Positions 8,956 through 17,235 are shown, counted from the first letter of the stretch. The stretch is DNA of 64,000 nucleotides from Devosia oryziradicis (GCF_016698645.1 NZ_CP068047.1:744001-808000), one strand, 5' to 3'. The notes: generated by a model from the sequence alone, not told the origin. Program-made: numbers and translations.

Positions 8956-9681
8956 ATGTCCCGCATATCCACCCCGTTTGACGTGCCCACCGATGTCGAG
9001 GATCGCGCCACCATGGTGCGCGACCAGCTGCGCGACGCCATCGTCGATCGCCGGCTGTCACCGGGCACCAAGCTTAATGAAGCAGAAGTCGGGTCCCTCT
9101 TCGACGTGAGCCGCACGGTTGTTCGCGCGGCTCTCCAGGCGCTCGCTTTCGAGGGCCTGGTCAAGACGGAGCGCAACCGTGGTGCCTTCGTCGCCAATCC
9201 GACGCCGGAAGAAGCCCGTCAGGTTTTCGCCTCACGCCGGTTGATCGAGCCAGGATTGGCCTTGGCAGCAGCAGAGCGCATCACGCCAAACGAAATCGCG
9301 TCGTTCCGGGAGCGCCTGGAAATAGAAAGCGGCCTGCTGCACCAGCGTGGTCCCACCGCGCGGCGTGCCGAAATTCATGCGTCCGGCGATTTCCACCTGC
9401 TCATGGCCGAGGTCGCTGGCAACGCCATCCTGCTGCGGTTCATGGAAGAGCTGGTGGCGCGCTCATCACTGGTCATTGCCCTCTACGGGCGCTCGGGCGC
9501 GTCCAGCTGCGGCCACGGCGACCACGCCGAAATTCTTGCGGCGTTGGAGCGGGGGGACGGCGAACAAGCAGCCCGACTGCTATTGGTCCACATCGACCAC
9601 ATCGAAGCCGATCTGGACCTCCGGGCCACCGCCAACCTCCCCCTGCGCGACGCCCTTGCCGCGGGCAAAACACCGGCCTGA
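8956..9681 (+). CDS. GntR family transcriptional regulator, FadR/FCD subfamily
   Basis: 241 residues from ATG 8956 (MSRISTPFDVPTDVEDRAT); the frame extends further upstream to 8830 but that stretch overlaps the palindrome and is not GntR-like. The winged helix covers residues about 15-80 (LRDAIVDRRLSPGTKLNEAE, FDVSRTVVRAALQALAFEGL). The FCD ligand domain follows, with HASGDFHLLMAEVAGN and HGDHAEILAALERGD carrying the Asp/His residues that hold a metal in this family. It is divergent from the polyamine-type operon and probably represses it in response to a small carboxylate or amino acid. It ends 33 bases before the convergent mrp operon. Confidence 0.87.
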   Translation: MSRISTPFDVPTDVEDRATMVRDQLRDAIVDRRLSPGTKLNEAEVGSLFDVSRTVVRAALQALAFEGLVKTERNRGAFVANPTPEEARQVFASRRLIEPGLALAAAERITPNEIASFRERLEIESGLLHQRGPTARRAEIHASGDFHLLMAEVAGNAILLRFMEELVARSSLVIALYGRSGASSCGHGDHAEILAALERGDGEQAARLLLVHIDHIEADLDLRATANLPLRDALAAGKTPA

Positions 9682-9714
9682 ACCAACGCTGCCTCGCCCA
9701 TTTGCGCAGCGCGA

Positions 9715-10053
9715 TCAGTCGCCGTGGCCGGGCACATCGTTGCCTTCGACGCGGTCCCGGAACAGGGTGGCTCTTGCCAGCAGCATGAGGGTCACGGGCG
9801 TGGTGACCGAGACGAAGGCGAAAATGGCCAGTTCGTGGACAACAAGGCGTTCGCGGGTGAGGCTGAAATAGAGTGCCGAGGCGAGCAGGACCAATCCCCC
9901 ACCCATGCTGGTGCCCATGGTCGGCGCGTGGATGCGCAAATAGAAGCTGTCGAGTCGAACAAGGCCGAGGCAACCCATCATCGTCACCAGGCTGCCCAGA
10001 ACGACCAGCAGCGACACCAGGATGGAGAGCCACAGTGGAAGGTCGTCGATCAT
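9715..10053 (-). CDS. mnhG: Na+/H+ (K+/H+) antiporter subunit G
   Basis: 112 residues from ATG 10053. Three membrane segments and the family stretch LVTMMGCLGLVRLDSFYLRIHAPT, then TSMGGGLVLLAS (subunit G/MrpG, PF03334). Last gene of the operon; its start overlaps the stop of subunit F by four bases. In the Mrp complex this small subunit helps assemble the hetero-oligomeric secondary antiporter in the inner membrane. Confidence 0.92.
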   Translation of the reverse strand: MIDDLPLWLSILVSLLVVLGSLVTMMGCLGLVRLDSFYLRIHAPTMGTSMGGGLVLLASALYFSLTRERLVVHELAIFAFVSVTTPVTLMLLARATLFRDRVEGNDVPGHGD

Positions 10054-10331
10054 TCGATCACCTCGCCTCGCATCAGGAATTTGGCCAGTGCAACAGTGCC
10101 GACGAAGCCGAGCAGTCCCATCAGCAAGGCCAGCTCGAAATAGACCTGGGAATTGGTGCGGATGCCCAGGGTCACCAGGAGCAGCAGGGCAACCACATAG
10201 AGCGCATCGAGCGCCAGGATTCGATCCTGCGCCCGTGGCCCCACGATCATGCGGAATAGCGTGCAAAGCATGCCGATGGCCAGCATGGTCTGGGCCGCGA
10301 GCAGGCTCCATTGCAGGATGGCAACGCTCAT
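10050..10331 (-). CDS. mnhF: Na+/H+ (K+/H+) antiporter subunit F
   Basis: 93 residues from ATG 10331 (MSVAILQWSLLAAQ). Three hydrophobic helices and the subunit F motif RMIVGPRAQDRILALDAL are visible. It overlaps E upstream and G downstream by four bases each. An earlier in-frame ATG exists at 10385, inside the end of mnhE, but gives a non-homologous N-terminus. Confidence 0.92.
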   Translation of the reverse strand: MSVAILQWSLLAAQTMLAIGMLCTLFRMIVGPRAQDRILALDALYVVALLLLVTLGIRTNSQVYFELALLMGLLGFVGTVALAKFLMRGEVIE

Positions 10332-10813
10332 TGGAATATCTCCAGCAGCAGGTTTTCGTAGCGTGCCCGGATCGTCTCGACCCATTCGGTCTCATCGACG
10401 AGATCAAAGACGTGGATGAGTACGGTATTGTACACCCTGTCATATTCGAGCCAGGCGCTGCCCGGCGTGGCCGTGATGATGCAGGCCAGAACCGCCAGCC
10501 CGGTCGGACTGGTGAGCTCGAGCTTCATCCTGACGAAGCCCGCCTTGGGACTGGGGCGGGGGGTGAGCAGGACGAGCAGCACGGCAAGGTTGGATCGGAC
10601 GATATCCAGTCCCGCCACGGCCACCAACTGAACGAGGCGATGCGGATTGCGGATCTTGACGCGATCGGTGGCCACCAGGCTCACCAGATGCGATGCCGCT
10701 ATGGCAATTGCCCCGCCCAGCAGGATATGCCCGAGGCCGGCCGACTGCTGCATGCCCAGCCAGAAAGCCAGAAGCAGTGCAGCGACGAAGGGATGGGGGA
10801 GCAGGCGTCTCAC
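10328..10813 (-). CDS. mnhE: Na+/H+ (K+/H+) antiporter subunit E
   Basis: 161 residues. Two to three N-terminal membrane segments (ALLLAFWLGMQQSAGLGHIL) then VKLELTSPTG-like sequence (VRMKLELTSPTGLAVLACII, TATPGSAWLEYD), the MrpE hallmark. It overlaps mnhD upstream and mnhF downstream by four bases. Cytoplasmic C-terminal tail of about 60 residues. Structural subunit of the Mrp complex. Confidence 0.92.
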   Translation of the reverse strand: MRRLLPHPFVAALLLAFWLGMQQSAGLGHILLGGAIAIAASHLVSLVATDRVKIRNPHRLVQLVAVAGLDIVRSNLAVLLVLLTPRPSPKAGFVRMKLELTSPTGLAVLACIITATPGSAWLEYDRVYNTVLIHVFDLVDETEWVETIRARYENLLLEIFQ

Positions 10814-12408
10814 GGTTGGGCTTCCCCCGGCAATATGGCGCCTGCATAGACGCCGGGGCCATGGATGACATTGACCGCGTCAAGGAAGAACCCCATCAGG
10901 GGCCCCGCCAGGAGGCTGATGACCACGCACAGGGCCAGCAGGCCAATGATGGGCGCCAGTTCCTGCCGACGCAGTTGCACCACCTCGCCGTCAGGCAAGG
11001 AGGCCCAGAATATGTTGATGCCGTTGCGCACCATTGCCACGAGCACCAAAAGACCCGACAGCATCAGGGCCCCGGTGAACCACCACGTCATTGCGGTAGG
11101 CGCCGGGGTGGCCTGGAAGGCGCCCGATATCATGGCGAACTTGGCAATGAAGCCGGGCAACGGCGGCAGGCCGGCCATAACGATGGCGGCAATAGCGAAG
11201 CACCAGCCCACAATGGCCGTCCCGGCCGGGATGGTCGGGCCCACTTCCTGGTCGTCGTCTGCCTCCTCCTCTTCATCGCCATAGAGTTCGAGCGAGACGG
11301 CGAGCACCTGTGCCTCCGAGGGCAGCATTTGGTCGATGACGTCCTTCAGCAGGAACAGCGCGCCGGCCGCCAGGGTCGCCACGACCACATAGAGCAGCGC
11401 CCCCGCCGTTACGGCCGGCTCGTTATAGGCCACGGCCAACAGCAGGGTGCCGGCCGACACGATGATGAGATAGCTGGCCAGGCGATCAAGCGCCTTGCAG
11501 GACAGTGCGCCGATACTGCCATAGGCAATCGTCGCCACCCCCAGCGCCATCATCACGTCTTGCCCAAACACGGCGCCCTCGGCGGCGCCTTGGCCGAATA
11601 CAAGGGTCCACAGCCTGAGAATGGCGTAGAAGCCGACCTTGGTCATGATGGCGAACAGGGCCGCCACTGGCGGAGCCGCCGAGGAATAGGTGTTGGGTAG
11701 CCAGAAATGGAGCGGCCAGGACCCGGCCTTGATGAGAAAAGCCACGCCGAGCACTGCCGCCCCGGCCTCGAACAGGCCTCGATCGCCTTCCCGCATCAGG
11801 GGCACCGCCCTGGCAATGTCGGCCATGTTCAGCGTGCCGATAGTGCCGTAAATCAGCGCCATGCCGATCAGGAAAAGCGAGGAAGCCACCAGGTTGACCA
11901 CGATATAGTGCATCGCCGCACGAACGCGATTGCGTCCGGCGCCGTAGAGCGCCAGTCCGTAGGACGCCGCCAAGAGCAATTCGAAGAAGACGAACAGGTT
12001 GAACAGGTCGCCGGTCAGGAATGCCCCGTTGAGCCCCATGGTGAGCGCGTGAAAGAGCGTGAAGAAGTGGCTACCGCGGCTGTGCCAGCGTGCCGATGCA
12101 TAAAGCAGCGCGGCCAGTGAGAGGATGGCGGTGGTCAGCACCATTGTCGCAGCCAGCCGATCGGCCACCAGGACGATGCCGAAGGGCACCGGCCAGGCGC
12201 CCAGCGGATAGCTCCAGGCTGCGATGGCGCCACCCCGGGCCAGCGCCGAGAACAGAACGATGGCGGCGCAAAGGCCCAGCGAGCTGATGACGAGGTTGAC
12301 CGCAAATGTATGGCGCCCGCGACGATGGTCGCCCAGCACCAGGTTGACGATCACGCCGGCCAGGCTGATCAGGATGGGCAGGATTGGCAGGTGGTTTACC
12401 CCATCCAT
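10810..12408 (-). CDS. mnhD: Na+/H+ (K+/H+) antiporter subunit D
   Basis: 532 residues from ATG 12408, which has GGGAGA eight bases upstream and follows the mnhC stop by one base; an in-frame ATG at 12432 would overlap mnhC and lacks a ribosome site. About 14 membrane helices related to complex I NuoM/N. LLAASYGLALYG and FLIKAGSWPLHFWLPNTYSSA (the Lys and the amphipathic quinone-site-like segment) mark the Proton_antipo_M domain. The acidic loop GDEEEEADDD before VGPTIPAGTAIVG is normal for alphaproteobacterial MrpD. It conducts ions with the A subunit. Confidence 0.93.
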   Translation of the reverse strand: MDGVNHLPILPILISLAGVIVNLVLGDHRRGRHTFAVNLVISSLGLCAAIVLFSALARGGAIAAWSYPLGAWPVPFGIVLVADRLAATMVLTTAILSLAALLYASARWHSRGSHFFTLFHALTMGLNGAFLTGDLFNLFVFFELLLAASYGLALYGAGRNRVRAAMHYIVVNLVASSLFLIGMALIYGTIGTLNMADIARAVPLMREGDRGLFEAGAAVLGVAFLIKAGSWPLHFWLPNTYSSAAPPVAALFAIMTKVGFYAILRLWTLVFGQGAAEGAVFGQDVMMALGVATIAYGSIGALSCKALDRLASYLIIVSAGTLLLAVAYNEPAVTAGALLYVVVATLAAGALFLLKDVIDQMLPSEAQVLAVSLELYGDEEEEADDDQEVGPTIPAGTAIVGWCFAIAAIVMAGLPPLPGFIAKFAMISGAFQATPAPTAMTWWFTGALMLSGLLVLVAMVRNGINIFWASLPDGEVVQLRRQELAPIIGLLALCVVISLLAGPLMGFFLDAVNVIHGPGVYAGAILPGEAQP

Positions 12409-12409
12409 G

Positions 12410-12745
12410 TCAATTCTCCCGGCCGTCGACATGGTCGCTGCCGCTGAGACCGCGCGCCGCCAGGAGCACCACCAGGAAAAGGGCGGTCATGGCAAAACCG
12501 ATGACGATTGCGGTAAGCACAAGGGCCTGCGGCACCGGATCGGCATAGTCGGTCACCGCGCCAGCCGGCGTGGTGAGGATCGGAGCGGCGTCCATGCGGA
12601 GCCGGCCCATGGCGAGCAGGAACAGATTGACCGCATAGGACATCATGGACAGGCCGATGATGACCTGGAACGTTCGTGGACGCAGGATCAGGTAAACGCC
12701 CGAAGCCATGAGCACCCCGATGGCGAGGGACAGGGTCAACTCCAT
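12410..12745 (-). CDS. mnhC: Na+/H+ (K+/H+) antiporter subunit C
   Basis: 111 residues with three membrane helices, related to complex I NuoK. The motifs GVYLILRPRTFQVIIGLSMM and AVNLFLLAMG, then DPVPQALVLTAIVIGFAMTA, are diagnostic of MrpC. It overlaps the end of mnhAB by ten bases and is followed by mnhD after one base. Confidence 0.93.
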   Translation of the reverse strand: MELTLSLAIGVLMASGVYLILRPRTFQVIIGLSMMSYAVNLFLLAMGRLRMDAAPILTTPAGAVTDYADPVPQALVLTAIVIGFAMTALFLVVLLAARGLSGSDHVDGREN

Positions 12746-15678
12746 TTGCCTGCCCCCTCGCGGACCAGCGGCCGGACTTTGGCGGCCGGCTTGGGCTTGC
12801 GGATGGATTGGTGTGCCAGGGCGATCAACATCAGGACGGTGGCGCCCACCACCAGCGCAAATACGCCCAGGTCAAACAGCAGGGCGCTGGCCATCGGCAC
12901 CTTGCCGATGAGGGGGATGTCGGCATAGGCGAAAGCCGAGGTCAGGAAGGGGGCACCGAACAACATGGCGCCCATTCCCGTCAGCATGGCCAGCGACAGG
13001 CCCAGAGCGATCCACGCCAGCGGCCGCACCCGCAGACGGTCCTCCACCCAACGCGTGCCGCCGGCCATGTATTGCATCACGAAGGCGAGCGACATGATGA
13101 TGCCCGCGATGAAGCCACCCCCCGGCAGGTCATGGCCGCGCAGGAACATGTAGATGGCCATGACCACCACGGCCGGGAAAATCCAGTTCATGATGACGGC
13201 AGGGATCCTGAGGAAATCATCGACCGCATGTCGGTCGGGACGCTCATCCAGCGCGCGCTGCTGCTCGGGTGGCTCGGCGCTGTCGACCGCCGGCCGGAAG
13301 CGGCGCAGCAGCCCGAACACGGTCAGCGCCACGACCCCCAGCACCGTGATTTCGCCCATGGTATCGAAACCGCGAAAGTCGACGAGCATCACGTTGACGA
13401 CATTGGTGCCACCCCCCTGGCTATAGGCATTGGCCACAAAGAAATCCGAGATGCCAGAGGGCGCGGGGCGGGTCATGATCGCGTAGCTGGCTATTGCAGC
13501 GCCGGTGCCGGCGAGCAGTGCAAGGCCGACGTCCCGCACCCGGCGGAGACGAATGCGCCAGCCGGCATCCTCGGCCTTGGGCAGTCGCTTTGGCAGCCAG
13601 CGCAGGCCGAGCAGGATAAGGACGGTGGTCGCGATCTCGACCAGCAACTGTGTCAGGGCCAGGTCCGGCGCGGAGAACCACGCGAAGGTCAAGCATGTCG
13701 CCAGGCCCGCTCCCCCCATCAGGATCATGGCAGCAAGCCGGTGAAACTTGGCCTGGTGAGCCGCCCCGATTGCGCTGAGGCCGCCCAGCAGCCAGACCAG
13801 GCCCAGTACCGGATCGAGACTGTCCGGCAGCGGCAGGCTGCCCAGGCGCGCCCAGCCGGCACCGACGCCGGCCGCCAGGGCCACCAGGATCACGATCAGG
13901 ATCTGGGGCTGGAGCCTTGCGGTCCCGAACACCTTCACGACCTTGGCGGCCCATCGTCCCGTTGCGGTCACCAGCAATCGCTCGAAGACGCGCTGGCCCT
14001 TCAACCGACGGAAAAACGGCACCCCCTCGATGTCTCTCAGCCGCCGAAAATAAGGGACGTAGATGACCGCGCCGCCCACCAGGGCGACCACGCTCATCAC
14101 GAGCGGCAGGTTAAACCCATGCCACACGGCGAGACTGTAATAGGGCGTTTCCTCGCCCAGCACCGATTGGACCGCTGCCGCCAGATAGGGACCGATCGTC
14201 AGACCCGGGATCATGCCGACCGCAAGGCATGCCAGCACCAAAATCTCGATGGGCCGGCGCATCAGGGCAGGGGGCTCGTGCGGTACCCGGTCGAGTTCGG
14301 TGGGCGGCGGGCCGAAGAACACGCCATGCACGAACTTGATGGAATAAGCGACGGCCAGCATGCCGGCGATGGTGGCGCCGATGGGCAGCGAAAGGTTGAC
14401 GAAGCCGTTGGGGTCGAACTCGGCCGTCTCGGTGAAGAACATCTCCTTGGAGAGGAACCCGTTGAGCAACGGAACGCCCGCCATGGCGCCGCTGGCGATA
14501 ATGGCGAGGGCTCCCGTGAACGGCAGGTATTTGCGCAAGCCGCTGAGCTTACGAATGTCGCGGGTGCCGGCCTCATGGTCGATGATGCCGACGGCCATGA
14601 ACAGCGAGGCCTTGAATGTAGCGTGGTTGGCGATGTGGAAGATGGCGGCTACGGCCGCCAGGGGCGTTCCCATGCCCAGCAGCGTCGTGATCAATCCCAG
14701 ATGGGAGATGGTCGAATAGGCCAGCAGTCCCTTGAGGTCGCGTTGGAACAACGCGCTATAGGCACCGAAGATGAGGGTCACCAGCCCCGTATAGGTCACG
14801 ACCCAGAACCAAAGGTCCGAATCGGACATGACGGGCCAGAAACGGGTCATCAGGAAAACGCCGGCCTTCACCATGGTGGCCGAATGGAGGTAGGCGGACA
14901 CCGGGGTCGGGGCCGCCATGGCATTGGGCAGCCAGAACTGGAACGGAAACTGCGCGCTCTTGGTGAAAGCCGCGAACAGGAACAGCATCAGTGTCAGCGG
15001 ATAGAGCGGACTCTCGACGATGCGGTCGCCCGATGCCAACACGACATCCAGTTCGTAGCTACCCACTATGTGGCCAATCAGCATCATGGCCACCAGCAGC
15101 GCCAGTCCGCCTGCCCCGGTCAGGATCAGCGCCATGCGAGCGCCGTCGCGGGCGTCGCTGCGGTGGTACCAGTAGCCGATGAGCAGGAACGAGACGAGGC
15201 TGGTCAGCTCCCAATAGATGGCCAGCTGGATGATATTGCCCGACAGGACCAACCCAAGCATGGCACCCATGAAGGCCAGCAGTAGCGAGAAGAACCGGGC
15301 GATCGGATCCTTGGGCGACATGTAGTAGCGGGCATAGGCCACGACCAGCAGGCCGATCACCGTGATGAGGATGGAGAACAGCCATGCCAGGCCATCCATG
15401 CGCAGCGTCAGGTTGAGGCCCAGCTGGGGGATCCATTCGATGCGGTGCACCACCGCGCCACCACCCGCGACCTGGGGAAACAGGGCGATCGTAACGATGG
15501 CAAGGACCGCTGCCACGCTGCCCGCGATCCAGGCCGAGATATTCGTATCTGCCCGCGGCAGCGCAATGACCACCACGCACGACAAGATCGGCAGCAAGCA
15601 CAGCGCGGACAGGGCCAGGGGGATAGCAACGGACAGCAGCGATCGTTCCTCTTTTGGGAAAATGGCACTCTGGAACAC
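12736..15678 (-). CDS. mnhA: Na+/H+ (K+/H+) antiporter subunit A-B fusion
   Basis: 980 residues. Residues 1-760 are MrpA (NuoL-like): SLLLAFMGAMLGLVLSGNII, the FPFQFWLPNAMAAPTPVSAY segment and HATFKASLFMAVGIIDHEAG. Residues about 800-950 are MrpB (AVVVMAIYMFLRGHDLPGGG, GGTRWVEDRLRVRPL). A-B fusions define the group-2 mrp operons of alphaproteobacteria such as Sinorhizobium pha, so this is normal for the lineage. The open frame begins with GTG at 15678; a start a little further in, near the SLLSVAIP codons, cannot be excluded. First gene of the operon; the complex exchanges Na+ or K+ for protons and confers salt and alkaline tolerance. Confidence 0.92.
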   Translation of the reverse strand: MFQSAIFPKEERSLLSVAIPLALSALCLLPILSCVVVIALPRADTNISAWIAGSVAAVLAIVTIALFPQVAGGGAVVHRIEWIPQLGLNLTLRMDGLAWLFSILITVIGLLVVAYARYYMSPKDPIARFFSLLLAFMGAMLGLVLSGNIIQLAIYWELTSLVSFLLIGYWYHRSDARDGARMALILTGAGGLALLVAMMLIGHIVGSYELDVVLASGDRIVESPLYPLTLMLFLFAAFTKSAQFPFQFWLPNAMAAPTPVSAYLHSATMVKAGVFLMTRFWPVMSDSDLWFWVVTYTGLVTLIFGAYSALFQRDLKGLLAYSTISHLGLITTLLGMGTPLAAVAAIFHIANHATFKASLFMAVGIIDHEAGTRDIRKLSGLRKYLPFTGALAIIASGAMAGVPLLNGFLSKEMFFTETAEFDPNGFVNLSLPIGATIAGMLAVAYSIKFVHGVFFGPPPTELDRVPHEPPALMRRPIEILVLACLAVGMIPGLTIGPYLAAAVQSVLGEETPYYSLAVWHGFNLPLVMSVVALVGGAVIYVPYFRRLRDIEGVPFFRRLKGQRVFERLLVTATGRWAAKVVKVFGTARLQPQILIVILVALAAGVGAGWARLGSLPLPDSLDPVLGLVWLLGGLSAIGAAHQAKFHRLAAMILMGGAGLATCLTFAWFSAPDLALTQLLVEIATTVLILLGLRWLPKRLPKAEDAGWRIRLRRVRDVGLALLAGTGAAIASYAIMTRPAPSGISDFFVANAYSQGGGTNVVNVMLVDFRGFDTMGEITVLGVVALTVFGLLRRFRPAVDSAEPPEQQRALDERPDRHAVDDFLRIPAVIMNWIFPAVVVMAIYMFLRGHDLPGGGFIAGIIMSLAFVMQYMAGGTRWVEDRLRVRPLAWIALGLSLAMLTGMGAMLFGAPFLTSAFAYADIPLIGKVPMASALLFDLGVFALVVGATVLMLIALAHQSIRKPKPAAKVRPLVREGAGKWS

Positions 15679-15800
15679 GCGACTGCGCTAGACAAGGCGT
15701 CGATGTGACGCCCCGCAAGTTGCGCGAACGCACTTTCGTCATGGCGGCCGTCCGTGCCTACCGGCAGGCGTTTTGCTAGATTGGCAAGTAATGTCGCGGC

Positions 15801-15822
15801 TCAGACTGTAGTCTGAAGTATA
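15801..15822 (-). promoter_or_regulatory. Perfect 7-bp dyad abutting a -10-like box, upstream of mrp operon
   Basis: TCAGACT (15801-15807), GT, AGTCTGA (15810-15816) form a perfect inverted repeat. On the minus strand TATACT (15822-15817) lies immediately before it, a -10-like hexamer that would make the dyad cover the start of a transcript running to mnhAB about 120 bases away. No good -35 was seen, so the promoter part is weak; the dyad looks like a repressor site. Confidence 0.45.
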
Positions 15823-15948
15823 GATCGCTTCGCCCGCGCACGGCATTTCATTTCGAACCAAGCAAGCGAAATGTTCTACGAAGGGAAATTCGATACCTGA
15901 AATCTCTTACGGACAAGGACCGGCTGGCTTGCTCCGCGGCACGTCTGC

Positions 15949-15976
15949 TTGACTTAATTTTTTCCCCGCCTATCTT
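15949..15976 (+). promoter_or_regulatory. Sigma-70-type promoter ahead of the Rnk gene group
   Basis: TTGACT (15949-15954), 16-base spacer, TATCTT (15971-15976). The spacing places transcription start at about 15983, which is exactly the A of an ATG. It is the best promoter in the 494-bp region between the mrp operon and the first Rnk-like gene. The rest of that region (15679-15948) holds the dyad at 15801-15816 and nothing else I recognise. Confidence 0.55.
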
Positions 15977-15982
15977 GAGCGC

Positions 15983-16045
15983 ATGAACCCGTTTTTCAAC
16001 ATCCTCCACGCGATTGCTCGCCGGGCGACACCGGTCGAAGGATAG
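15983..16045 (+). CDS. Possible leaderless 20-residue leader ORF
   Basis: ATG 15983 to TAG 16043 encodes MNPFFNILHAIARRATPVEG. There is no room for a ribosome site after the predicted transcription start, so translation would be leaderless. The peptide is basic with a hydrophobic N-terminal half. Its stop is six bases before a strong hairpin, an arrangement seen in translated leaders that control downstream genes. There is no obvious run of one amino acid, so classical attenuation by a charged tRNA is not indicated. I do not recognise the peptide; it may be chance. Confidence 0.3.
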   Translation: MNPFFNILHAIARRATPVEG

Positions 16046-16050
16046 TTGCC

Positions 16051-16087
16051 CCTAGGCTTGCGTGCGTAATCGCACGCCAGGCTTAGG
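16051..16087 (+). other. Long hairpin in the leader of the Rnk gene group
   Basis: CCTAGGCTTGCGTGCG (16051-16066) pairs with CGCACGCCAGGCTTAGG (16071-16087) over a TAAT loop, with one bulge, one mismatch and one G-T pair. No T-run follows, so it is not a simple terminator. It sits between the 20-codon ORF and the ribosome site at 16162 and may be a regulatory leader structure. Confidence 0.5.
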
Positions 16088-16172
16088 GTTAGGGATCATT
16101 CCACATCACATCATCACCACCATCAGGCGGGCTTCATCGGCTCGCCCGCGCCAGTACATGCGGAGGCAGACC

Positions 16173-16580
16173 ATGCGCACTCACACGCTTAGACCCCGGA
16201 TCACGGTTGGCCGGTCCGAGCACCAGCAGCTTCTTGCGCTGGCCGTTTCCGGTAACGGAAGCGCGGCGGAAAGCCTGTGGGCCGAAATGGATCGCGCCCA
16301 TGTGGTGGCCGACGTCAAGGTTCCTGGCGACGTCGTGCGGATGGGCTCCAGGGTCCGGTACCGAACCGAAAGGGATGACGAAATCGAGGTGACGCTGGTG
16401 TTTCCGGTTGCTGCCGACATTTCCGAGGGCAGGATCTCGGTGCTGACACCCGTCGGCGCTGCCCTGATCGGCTTGCGGACCGGTCAGTCCATCACCTGGG
16501 AGGCCCGCGACGGGCGACGGCACGCGCTCACGGTCCTGGCAGTCCACCAGCCTCATCAGGCACCGGTCGAGGTCCAATAG
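16173..16580 (+). CDS. Rnk/GreA C-terminal domain protein, copy 1
   Basis: 135 residues from ATG 16173, with GGAGG six bases upstream (16162-16166). The C-terminal half matches the GreA/GreB/Rnk FKBP-like domain: DVVRMGSRVRYRTERDDEIEV-type strand (DVVRMGSRVRYR), VTLVFPVAADISEGRISVLT, PVGAALIGLRTGQSITWEAR with the IGL...G core. Short Rnk-type proteins bind RNA polymerase near the secondary channel and affect transcription; Escherichia coli Rnk was named as a regulator of nucleoside diphosphate kinase. The Gre coiled coil is absent or very short here, so it is not a cleavage factor. First of three tandem paralogues. Confidence 0.8.
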   Translation: MRTHTLRPRITVGRSEHQQLLALAVSGNGSAAESLWAEMDRAHVVADVKVPGDVVRMGSRVRYRTERDDEIEVTLVFPVAADISEGRISVLTPVGAALIGLRTGQSITWEARDGRRHALTVLAVHQPHQAPVEVQ

Positions 16581-16695
16581 CGATGCCGCACAGTCAAAGC
16601 AGGCTCCGCCAATACCGGTCGGCGCCCCTGGTCCGCTAAGCACAAGCATCCGGACCAGGGGTAGCCAGCCCTTACCTTCTGTTTCGGAGATCATC

Positions 16696-17223
16696 ATGAC
16701 CGATGGCAATGCCGTCATACTCACAGCTCGAGATCTCACCCTGCTCGAGAGCCTCGTCCACGATTGGGGGGAGCCGTTTCCGGGTGGCTACGAGCAGATA
16801 AGGCGCAAGCTCGCCGATGCGACGGTGGTGTTCCCCGAGGACCTGCCAGCAGGAGTGGTGGCGCTCCATAGCCGCGTCCGCTTTCGCGTGGGGACCGGAC
16901 TGGCGGAAGAACGAACGATCGTCGGAGGCCCGAGCGAGGCCGTCTACGGCATGACCCTGACCTTGGCGTCCCCCAGGGGCGTGGCCCTGATCGGTGCTGC
17001 GGTCGGGCAAGCTGTGCGGGCTCTTCGTCCTGACGGCTCGTCCGAACTCATCGTGATCGACGCCGTGCCGTACCAGGCGGGACGACCGCGCGCCGCAGGC
17101 GGGCTCAAGATCGTGTCGCTCCAGGAGTGGGTCCATCGGCCACAGGTCGTTGCATCCGCCGCCTTCGTGGGCACTGCGTCCCGCTTCGGCGATGACGATG
17201 ACCCGGGGCCAAGCGCGGCCTAG
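16696..17223 (+). CDS. Rnk/GreA C-terminal domain protein, copy 2
   Basis: 175 residues, longest of the three. CGGAG lies eight bases before the ATG. The conserved core is present (VVALHSRVRFRVGTGL, TLASPRGVALIGAAVGQAVRAL), followed by about 50 extra C-terminal residues not found in the other two copies. N-terminal residues ILTARDLTLLESLVHDWGEP match the short Rnk helix pair. The core is more diverged (RPDGSSELIV in place of the usual DG-x-x-x-x-x-V strand), so it may have a different partner. It starts 115 bases after copy 1. Confidence 0.78.
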   Translation: MTDGNAVILTARDLTLLESLVHDWGEPFPGGYEQIRRKLADATVVFPEDLPAGVVALHSRVRFRVGTGLAEERTIVGGPSEAVYGMTLTLASPRGVALIGAAVGQAVRALRPDGSSELIVIDAVPYQAGRPRAAGGLKIVSLQEWVHRPQVVASAAFVGTASRFGDDDDPGPSAA

Positions 17224-17235
17224 TTGGAGGTTGAA

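Noticed and set aside
11238..11287. Acidic run (GDEEEEADDD) in MrpD as a novel insertion
   Set aside because: An acidic loop at this place is common in alphaproteobacterial MrpD proteins.
12808..15285. 825-codon open frame antisense to mnhAB, and many similar long antisense frames over the window
   Set aside because: High GC content makes stop-free antisense frames common; the protein sequences are low-quality, rich in Arg, His and Gln and lack family motifs, while the sense frames are clear genes.
12736..15678. A-B fusion of the antiporter as an unusual gene fusion
   Set aside because: It is the normal arrangement of group-2 mrp operons in alphaproteobacteria.
16085..16096. TTAGGG-TTAGGG telomere-like repeat
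   Set aside because: Only two partial units inside a hairpin flank; no functional meaning in a bacterial chromosome.
16103..16126. Run of five histidine codons (CAT CAT CAC CAC CAT) resembling a his-operon leader peptide
   Set aside because: The frame is blocked upstream by TAA at 16067 and has no ATG, GTG or TTG before the run; no histidine genes follow.
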